Shown here piece by piece: positions 37,379 through 44,797 of a stretch of DNA of 64,000 nt. How positions within the stretch are numbered: position 1 is the stretch's first letter; the number at the start of each line of letters is the position of its first letter. Source of the DNA: Erysipelothrix sp. HDW6A (lineage in GTDB: Bacteria; Bacillota_I; Bacilli_A; Erysipelotrichales; Erysipelotrichaceae); contig NZ_CP049859.1 in NCBI RefSeq assembly GCF_011400295.1, forward strand, positions 1,979,173-2,043,172, in the 5' to 3' direction. The translations under genes and the position numbers were made by a program. Under the pieces are notes generated by a model. The model did not search any database. It worked only from the letters and a program-made list of their open reading frames with translations, and was not told the origin of the DNA.

Positions 37379-40300
37379 CTACTCTGTTGGTTTTTGAACC
37401 CGTACTCCACGAACTTTAAAGAGTGGTTTACCATCATCGATACCTCCGTGGATGATACCATCAATAACCTCTACCCCAGAAGTAGTTTCAGTGAATAAAG
37501 TATTTGGCTCAATACGAAGCTTGTCGTACAAACTATTATCATCATACATGTATGCTAATATGGCTGGCATAACATCCTGAATAGTCTTAATTTCAAAACG
37601 AGTTGCCGTGTCTTGATCTGGCCAAGATATCGCTAGGAAAGCACCGTAGCGATCTTGTACATCAAGTTGGTCAATCTCTGAAATATCAACGCGACCGTCA
37701 AGTGGTCCCCCATTCTTTGTAAGATAAGGACCATGATCTCCTGCAATGATTACAATCGCATCACGTCCTGGAAGATTGAGTGCTTCAATATCTTTGCGCA
37801 TTTGCGTGTTAGCTTCAGCAAGGTGCTCCACATGAAGATCAAAATCAGCTTGGGTTAAGAAACCTGCATTCGTGGTATGACCAGGAAGATCTTCATGAGA
37901 ATACATGAATTCTGGTTGATCAAGATGATGTGTCAGCGCATTGCTTCGAATAGCTTGGTACTCGTTATAATCAACATTTGAGAATTCTGTATCAAAACGG
38001 AACTCACCTTCTAAGATTGCCTTTCCGATGATGACTTCTGGTGCAATCGAAAGTGATTCGCTTGGGAAATATTCGCTAAAGGTCGGATGGTATCCCTTAG
38101 TATAATAATCACTACTGTGGATGGATCGAGTATAGTAACCAATACTCTGTAACTTTTGAACTACAGATGCTGACCCGGAAAGAATTCTTCGCGCTTCGAT
38201 GCTTCCATCTGGGAAAATATCAGGATTTACCACACGTGACATTGACGAAAGAGAACTTGGTGCAACTGAATATGTACCATCATAAATAGCAAATCCTTGA
38301 TCTAAGAGATAGTCATATTGAGCGTCATTATCTATTCCATAAGTATTCATTGTTTCTTGATTTTCATATGCATCATAAATTAGAAGATAGATATCTGGGC
38401 TGTGCTTTAAAGACATTCCTTTTGTTTCTGCTGCAACTCGACCATTATAATCAGTCTCAAACGCATGCTGACTAACTCCTGACAAATGCTTTGATACAGA
38501 TGTTACAAGACTTGTAATGAAGAAAGCCATAGCAACAATAATAATGAGCATTTTCTTTTGGTAAAACAATATAAAGAATATCGCAACACACAAAGCAATC
38601 AGTATCAATAAGATTTCACGTATGGGTGTTATACGTCCAAAGCTTGCCATATTATTAATAATAAAGGCAAAGGACAAGCCAATGGAAACACTAACTGTTT
38701 TCGCTATAAATGGACTGAGTATCCAAGGAATTAGTACAACGAGTAGCGTTGCTATTAAGAAGAAGAAAGCAAATATTTTAATTGATCCTTCTAATGATAG
38801 AATATCTTGATTTGCAAATAAGTATTGAACAATAGGTGTTAAAGGGAATGCAATGAATAAGAAGTCTTTGAAATCAAGCGACTCTTTTTCTTTGGTAAAT
38901 CTTGTTTTACCCTTTTCCTTAAACCATGTTAGAGCAGTTACAAGTAAGCCAAGTAAAAGCAGGACACCGACAATTAAAGGCATTATTCGTCCTAGAAATT
39001 CAGTTGTGTGACCTTCGGTTGGTATTAAGCGTCTGGCAATAAAACTATAGCCAATAAGCAAAACAACCCCTAACATAATTTGAATGAGCATTGCTGGATT
39101 GAAAATTGCTTTGAGCGAACGTGTAAACCATGAATCTTGGTTGCTTTTCGCATATGAATTGAAGGTGAAATCACGATTGAGAACGTGAACTATATCGCTC
39201 GCTTCATTATCATCGACATATTCAGGTTCTTCCTTAATTTCTTTAAGTAATGAAACCAAGAAATCAACACCACGCTTGCCAGCTTCTCCAGGATACATAT
39301 TAAAAGCATTTGAAGCCTGTTGTGATAGGGATGAACGTGAACTACTTTGTAGCATTTCAGCGACGACATCTGTAATATGATCAACATCCTCATCATAAAC
39401 AGTCTTACCAATTACATCTAGAAGTTTAATATCCCAAGAGGTGTCTTTTAAATCCATTGCTTCACGACCACGTTTTTCAAATTGACTATGAATTGTCAGA
39501 ATAGGTTTATTAAATAAAGCATTAAAGTCAAAAATGATTCCCGAGAAATCACTAATCATCAAATCAGCTTGAGCTAATGATTCTAGATTAGAAGCATCTC
39601 TATTCCAAACACGGTGTTTATTTTCTGGAAATTTCTCTAATAACTCTTTCATTAATTCTGTATCTGAAATAAATGATTGGGGATGTGGCCTAATTATTAC
39701 ATTATATAAATCAACCGATTCCAGTTGGGTTAAGATTTTATGTCCGTATTTTCTGAGAAGGCATGATCTCCCCATGTTGGTGAAATAAGTATCGTTGGAC
39801 GTTTATCTTTAAAAAAGTTAGTTTCAGTTTTCCTTTGTGCTAATTCTTTACGTGAAACATCTAGATAAGTATTACCTATGATTTCAATTTTTTTATTTGG
39901 AAGGTTTCGAAGTTCTTCTAATTCTCGAATAACATGTTTATCTCCTTCACCACCAATCATCACACTATCAAAGTAATCAACGGAGAAGGCTTTATAACTA
40001 TTTATACTACCTGTTGCATGGGAAATCTTACAATAGTGTTTTACATTGGAACTACGTTTAATTTCAAGAACATCTAACCCAGGCGTAGTCATAACCACAA
40101 GATCCGCGTTGAGACGATTGAGGTTAAAGTATGCCTCTCGGCCTGTACCAATATAAATAGCTTCCATACCTTTAATTTCTTCTGTAAGGCCAGGATCAGA
40201 TTTATCACTGGTAAAGTATGTGGTTTCTAAACCACGACTACTGCATTCTTCTAGGAGTGGTTTAAATACATTCCAATATTGACGACCTTCTGAGTAAAAC

Positions 40301-40467
40301 ACTAGACCAAATTTTCTTGAAGGATCAAGGACTTCACCCTTATCTCCCCCAATACTAAATTTTCGATAGATAAATCCCTTTAACATAAAGAAACCTACTG
40401 ACACCATTGCTATCGTTGCGGATATCAACATACTCCCTGTTCCAGGATCAATATAAGCAATTATCAC
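37379..40467 (-). pseudogene. large CDP-glycerol transferase-like / sulfatase-fold membrane protein (frameshifted)
   Basis: Two co-linear frames that join into one 1029-aa protein if one C is added to the C4 run at 39770-39773 (the junction then reads SPTWGRSCLLRKYG). Layout: N-terminal membrane helix (IDPGTGSMLISATIAMV); a glycerophosphotransferase-like domain (NVIIRPHPQSF, MISDFSGIIFDF); a block of 7-8 membrane helices (about residues 460-640); then an extracellular sulfatase/phosphoglycerol-transferase fold (DIYLLIYDAYENQ, VIIAGDHGPYLTK). It starts within the 3' end of the yidC gene. Likely teichoic-acid or capsule glycerol-phosphate metabolism. The first ~230 codons run from 40467, the remainder from about 39775. 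Confidence 0.75.
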
Positions 40468-41144
40468 GCCGTGATTCCCCCTTTCTTCTCATCAATTTTT
40501 GCATAAATAATGGTCTTAATTAGACTGAAGATGTTGTTACATGTCCAGTAGACCAGAAGACTCGCTGGAGAATTATAGAGAACCACTAAAAAGAATACTG
40601 CAATGACTACTATTGTGATCTTTTCACTACGAGAGGAATCTATCGCATAGATATAACCAGACGATAAATTAATTGCTGTCATTACAAATGGTAATACATT
40701 AATGGATAAAGTCCCTAGTTTTAACAATCCGTCAGGAATTGCTAAATTTGATAGAAATAGAAAGGAAACTCCTTCAAAACCAGCATAATTTGATAAAAAG
40801 GCATACGCTCCCATGAAGAATGGGATTTGAATTAATAAACTGACTAATCCACGCAATACATATGCTGGATGATAATTGTGCATACGATAAACATTATTCG
40901 TATATAAATATAATTCATAACCTTTATAGATACTTTTAAATTCGTCAAGTTTAGGCTTCATTGCTTCCTGAACTCGTTTCTCTTTCTGTTCAATTTTCTC
41001 AGCAATATGGTAAAAAGGCAGTAAAATTAGATTGATAACAATACTCAGTGCAATCAATGTAAGTCCATGATTATGAATGTTTCCAAGGAGCCACATAAAT
41101 ATAGTGCCAATAAACTGAGCAAATGGGCGCACAATTGTTTCCAT
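40464..41144 (-). CDS. YidC/Oxa1-family membrane protein
   Basis: A 226-aa protein related to membrane insertases, with five or so hydrophobic helices. Typical blocks: ALSIVINLILLPFYHIAEKIEQKEKRVQEAMKPKLDEF (the cytoplasmic hairpin after helix 2), LLIQIPFFMGAYAFLSNY and YNSPASLLVYWTCNNIFSLIKTII. It lacks a lipoprotein signal, so it is probably an accessory paralogue rather than housekeeping YidC. It overlaps the large glycerol-phosphate gene by 4 bp, suggesting it assists insertion or function of that protein. Start ATG at 41144 behind GGAGG. Confidence 0.85.
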   Translation of the reverse strand: METIVRPFAQFIGTIFMWLLGNIHNHGLTLIALSIVINLILLPFYHIAEKIEQKEKRVQEAMKPKLDEFKSIYKGYELYLYTNNVYRMHNYHPAYVLRGLVSLLIQIPFFMGAYAFLSNYAGFEGVSFLFLSNLAIPDGLLKLGTLSINVLPFVMTAINLSSGYIYAIDSSRSEKITIVVIAVFFLVVLYNSPASLLVYWTCNNIFSLIKTIIYAKIDEKKGGITA

Positions 41145-41368
41145 CACTAAAATCCTCCAAATTTCTTATGTTTTCATACTTACTAATTATATCTAAATAC
41201 TTATTCCTTTACAATTTTTTGTTTTTCAAAATATTTCTATTATCTAAAAAGATAATGCTTTAGTTCTATCATTAGAAATGACATCCTAGTCTTGCAAGAA
41301 AGCTTGACTTGATATTACGCTATGAATATTGGTCTCTAAAATCCAACAATTCAAAGAAGAAGAACAAA

Positions 41369-41392
41369 AAACTTCCTATTTCTAGGAAGTTT
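41369..41392 (-). terminator. terminator at element border
   Basis: Perfect 10-bp stem (AAACTTCCTA arm, TTTC loop) with a following T-run on the minus strand. It would stop transcription leaving the recombinase gene and resembles the operon terminator at 37,329. Confidence 0.7.
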
Positions 41393-41401
41393 AGCTTATG
41401 T

Positions 41402-41482
41402 GTCAATGGTGCCCCGACCCCGAGACTCCCGAACTACCGAGGTAGTTTATGGTCTTGATGGGGTGCTTGTTTGGGTACACCA
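41402..41482. other. GC-rich 76-nt imperfect hairpin beside the recombinase gene
   Basis: In the 390-bp gap between yidC and the recombinase a GC-rich block folds on itself: outer arms TGGTG/CACCA, then ACCCC/GGGGT, GAC/GTC, and an inner AACTACC-GA-GGTAGTT hairpin, separated by internal loops. It lies at the left border of the mobile region. It is a candidate attachment site or structured RNA; the remaining gap sequence is AT-rich with nothing recognised. Confidence 0.4.
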
Positions 41483-41534
41483 GTGTTCATTTGTTATCTA
41501 TATTATAACAGTTAGTCGAGAAAAGTAAAGGTTT

Positions 41535-42827
41535 TCATTCAATAAACTCAACTTTTTTTACTGTTTGTGTTTTTAAGTCTATTGTTATCCTTTTAACAAC
41601 TCTTTTTACTAAGATCATTTTTTCAGTTTCTGACATGTCTTCCCAGTATACTATTCCATTTAGTATTTCTGTTACTTTTTCCTCAGTCCTAGTAATACCT
41701 GACTTAATTCTTTCCTTCTCAGATATATAGTAATCTAGTTTTATTATTCCAATATCATATAGGTGTTTGAGTTCATGAAAACTCATATCTTTTTTCTTAA
41801 GATTATTTATTATTGCTTTGCAGGCTAGTCTAGCAACCTCTTCAATATACTTATTCATAAAGAAGGTCATTTCTTCATCAATTATCTCTTCATTGATTCT
41901 TAGTTTGCTTTTAATGTTTACGTAATACTTATAACTTTTAGTTTCCTTTTTGGTTGAGTCAGCAACTAACTTCTTTCCAGAAATATCATAACATTTTCCT
42001 TTATAGGTATATTGGTATTTGTTACGTCTATTCTTATGAAGGAACATCTGTTGAACATTCTGAAACATTTCTTTAGAAACAATTGCGGGACTGTGATCTT
42101 CAATAGCGATTCTCTTGTTTCTATATGTCCCTGTATATATTTCATTGTTTAGCACAATCTTTATCCTGTCATAAGTCCAATCAAAATTAAATGTATTATG
42201 ATTGCATCTCATAAAATGAAAGATAGCATTAATTGCTAATTCCTTAAAATAATACTGGTTATAGATTTCCTCTACCATTATTGCTTCATTTTCATTAATC
42301 ATTAATTTTTTGTCTATTAAATCATAGCCAAAAGGTGGTTTTCCATGAACCCAGTTCCCTTCAAATGCAGACTGGTCTAATGCTCTTATTGTACGTTCAC
42401 TAATAGCTTCACGTTCCCATTGTGCCATTAAAATTATGAAACTGACAAAGAACCTTCCTATTGCTGTTTTTGTATCAATCTTTTCCTTTAAGCTGAACAG
42501 TTGAACATCATATTCTTCAAATAACTCGATAAGAGTAATTAAGTCTTTCATGCTTCTTGTTAGTCGATCAAGGTTATGAATAACTACCTTACTTATTAAA
42601 CCGTCTTGTATATCTTGTAGCAACATAGACATTTCTCTTCGCTTAAGATTCTTCGCAGAGAAACCATCATCAATATATTTAATTACCTCTTCTTTGAACT
42701 CATCATCATAAGCCTTAATATACTGATCTATCCGTTTTTCTTGTTCCCTTAGATTGTATCCTTTTTCCGCTTGGTCGTCTGTCGAAACACGACAGTATAC
42801 AGCAATACTTCTTTTGTTTGAAATCAT
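41535..42827 (-). CDS. large serine recombinase
   Basis: A 430-aa site-specific recombinase. The N-terminal resolvase domain (about 1-150) has catalytic Ser15 in VYCRVSTDDQ and LTRSMKDLITLIE, followed by a Recombinase domain (for example GKPPFGYDL, RIKIVLNNEIYTGTYRNKR). The coiled-coil or zinc-ribbon tail of the largest members is short. It probably catalyses integration and excision of the element that starts at its left. AGGA precedes the start. Two palindromes just upstream (42857-42884) may be operators. Confidence 0.9.
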   Translation of the reverse strand: MISNKRSIAVYCRVSTDDQAEKGYNLREQEKRIDQYIKAYDDEFKEEVIKYIDDGFSAKNLKRREMSMLLQDIQDGLISKVVIHNLDRLTRSMKDLITLIELFEEYDVQLFSLKEKIDTKTAIGRFFVSFIILMAQWEREAISERTIRALDQSAFEGNWVHGKPPFGYDLIDKKLMINENEAIMVEEIYNQYYFKELAINAIFHFMRCNHNTFNFDWTYDRIKIVLNNEIYTGTYRNKRIAIEDHSPAIVSKEMFQNVQQMFLHKNRRNKYQYTYKGKCYDISGKKLVADSTKKETKSYKYYVNIKSKLRINEEIIDEEMTFFMNKYIEEVARLACKAIINNLKKKDMSFHELKHLYDIGIIKLDYYISEKERIKSGITRTEEKVTEILNGIVYWEDMSETEKMILVKRVVKRITIDLKTQTVKKVEFIE

Positions 42828-42856
42828 TTAAAATTCCTACTTTCTATGATTAAGTA

Positions 42857-42884
42857 GGAGCGCTCCACTGCTTGCTTAAGCAAG
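42857..42884. promoter_or_regulatory. two palindromes upstream of recombinase gene
   Basis: GGAGCGCTCC (42857-42866) and CTTGCTTAAGCAAG (42871-42884) are perfect palindromes 4 bp apart, 30-57 bp before the recombinase start. They are candidate repressor or recombinase-binding sites. Confidence 0.45.
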
Positions 42885-42982
42885 GTCATTATACCAAAGA
42901 AACAATCCATCGACTTAAATAATGTAAGTTAAGATGTATAGGCGTTTAGAAACTTTCATGTAAAATAGATTACATCTTGTGT

Positions 42983-43050
42983 TATAATACCAATGTAGGA
43001 CATGGTGATGAGTCCAAAGGAAAAGGCAGATGCGTCAACATCTGCCTTTT
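42983..43050 (+). ncRNA. candidate short RNA: promoter plus strong terminator
   Basis: A good -10 (TATAAT at 42983-42988, weak -35) is followed 33 bp later by a perfect 12-bp stem (AAAAGGCAGATG at 43021-43032, CATCTGCCTTTT at 43039-43050, loop CGTCAA) with a T-run. No ORF lies between, so either a roughly 60-nt RNA is made or this terminator shields the IS110 left end from outside transcription. Confidence 0.4.
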
Positions 43051-43053
43051 TGT

Positions 43054-43204
43054 TTGCTTTGTAGGATATAGTGATGAGTTAGTTACTACTTATCAAGTAA
43101 TAGTCTAACCAGTATCACCATGAGTAGAAGAACTAAGATTAGCTCTTGCACTCGAGTTTCCTGCCTTTCTAGGGGCAGTTATTGCTGTTTGTCCTACAAA
43201 GCAA
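43054..43204 (+). ncRNA. structured region upstream of IS110 transposase, candidate bridge RNA
   Basis: TTGCTTTGTAGGA (43054-43066) is exactly complementary to TCCTACAAAGCAA (43192-43204), so the 125 nt between are closed by a 13-bp stem. Inside are a long hairpin (about 43069-43120, with GTTAG/CTAAC and ACTACTT/AAGTAAT pairing) and a CTGCC/GGCAG hairpin (43161-43178). A further GTGG/CCAC hairpin lies near 43356-43374 before the transposase. IS110 elements carry a bridge RNA in their non-coding end; the folding and place fit, but guide loops were not matched to ends. Confidence 0.4.
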
Positions 43205-43495
43205 GTAATGAAGAATATCAAATAGATACCTGGTATATTATAAATGACTCATCAGTTCATTGTTAATTATACCAATTTATGTCTAGGTGCTTTTGTTTTC
43301 TTTATAATTAAATTGTGGATGTGTACTTGCACAGATACCTTGTAGCTTGACTACCTTGTGGAGAATCTCGCCACTTCTTTGTATTAAATTAGCAATTAGT
43401 TTGATGAGTCTTTGAATTCAGATTTACCAGGTTCTAATATACTTTGAAAGTGGGATTGACACATTACACAGCATAAGAGAAAGGATGATGAAATT

Positions 43496-44665
43496 TTGAT
43501 TACTATTGGTATAGATATTGCAAAGTTTGAACATTGCGCATGTGCTATTAATCATGATACAGGAGAATTTGTTGTTGAACCATTTTTCTTTAAAAACAAT
43601 ATTGAGGGATTTAGTAAACTTAAATCATCTCTATGCTCAATAAAAAGTGCTCTTATAGGAATTGAAGACTCAGGACATTATGGAGACAATTTAATTTTTT
43701 TCCTTTTAAAAAATAATTTCAAAATTGCACTTATTAATCCTAAAACAACAATGGAACGACGTAAAGGCAAATTAAAGTCAGTTAAGACAGATAAACAAGA
43801 TGCGATATTAATTACAAAAGTCCTTCTCGATAAAAAAGACTATCGTATTATGACCAAAGAAAACTATGCCCTGCGTCAACTTAAGCATCTAACAAGACGA
43901 GTACATGACATGAAAAAGGACCTAAACGTTTATAAAAACAGATTGCAAAAGGAAATCGACCTTGTCTTTCCTGAATTTAACTCTCTTTTTAAAACAAAGT
44001 ATGGGATAATATACAACCGAATCCTTAAAGAATTGAGTAGTGCTTTTGTAATTTCGAATACTGACATCAGGAGCATCAGAAAGATTTTTAACATGAAAAT
44101 ACAAGGAAACAAAATATCTCTAACTGCAGAAGAGTTAAAAGCAGCAGCAACAAGAAGTGTAGGTGAACACAATGGTGCATCTGAGTATCAAATTAAATAC
44201 CTCATTTCTGTAATTGAATTAATCAAAGAACAATGTATAGAATTGAAAAAGATAATTGAGGAATACAGTTTACAACTTAATTCACCTATAGTGACAATAC
44301 CAGGTATTTCTCATTTTTCTGGAATGTCGATTCTTTCTGAGTTCAGGGATATTAATTTGTTTCCAACTGCGAGTCAACTAATTTCCTACGCCGGTGTTAA
44401 TCCTTATGTTAGTGAATCTGGAATCTATAAGTCTCCACACACTTCTATAACAAAACATGGAAACCCCTATTTAAGAAGAGTGTTATATCAAGTTATTCTT
44501 CCAGTTATTCACAATAATCCAACATTTCTATCATATTACAACCTTAAACGATCACAAGGAAAATCACATCGTTGTGCTAATGGTCATGCAGTTAGGAAAC
44601 TATTAAGAATAATTCACCATCTGGTTACCAAGGATGTTGATTTCAATTCAAAATTACTTGTTTAG
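43496..44665 (+). CDS. IS110-family transposase/recombinase
   Basis: A 389-aa DEDD recombinase. The RuvC-like domain has Asp in IGIDIAKFEH, Glu in IGIEDSGHYG and the Asp pair in KTDKQDAILI. The C-terminal Transposase_20 domain has TIPGISHFSGMSILSEFRD, ISYAGVNPYVSESG and the serine-bearing KSPHTSITKHGNPYLRR. Start is TTG at 43496 after AAAGG; upstream ATGs are out of frame. The 430 bp of structured non-coding DNA before the gene is the expected place for a guide RNA. The right end of the element lies soon after 44665. Confidence 0.92.
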   Translation: MITIGIDIAKFEHCACAINHDTGEFVVEPFFFKNNIEGFSKLKSSLCSIKSALIGIEDSGHYGDNLIFFLLKNNFKIALINPKTTMERRKGKLKSVKTDKQDAILITKVLLDKKDYRIMTKENYALRQLKHLTRRVHDMKKDLNVYKNRLQKEIDLVFPEFNSLFKTKYGIIYNRILKELSSAFVISNTDIRSIRKIFNMKIQGNKISLTAEELKAAATRSVGEHNGASEYQIKYLISVIELIKEQCIELKKIIEEYSLQLNSPIVTIPGISHFSGMSILSEFRDINLFPTASQLISYAGVNPYVSESGIYKSPHTSITKHGNPYLRRVLYQVILPVIHNNPTFLSYYNLKRSQGKSHRCANGHAVRKLLRIIHHLVTKDVDFNSKLLV

Positions 44666-44716
44666 TAGCAAAATAAGTACATTAAAACTAAGTTTATACA
44701 ATTCTTCATAAAAAAA

Positions 44717-44737
44717 TGAGTCATACTGTATGACTCA
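44717..44737 (-). terminator. terminator of surface-protein gene
   Basis: TGAGTCATAC and GTATGACTCA form a perfect 10-bp inverted repeat with one base between, followed on the minus strand by TTTTTT. It lies after the stop of the leftward surface-protein gene. Confidence 0.75.
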
Positions 44738-44797
44738 CTTTAGAAACGTTTTATTTATTAGTTAATTTTCTCTTTTTATCGAATATTATTTCTAAAC

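Noticed and set aside
41402..41482. tRNA gene on the minus strand ending GGGGCACCA
   Set aside because: Length is right, but no D-arm or anticodon arm forms and the T-loop consensus is absent; the fold is a single layered hairpin.
42995..43022. Hammerhead-like core (GTGATGAGTCC...GGAAAAGG)
   Set aside because: The essential CUGAUGA has G in place of the catalytic C, the GAAA element is not in the right place, and stems I and III cannot form.
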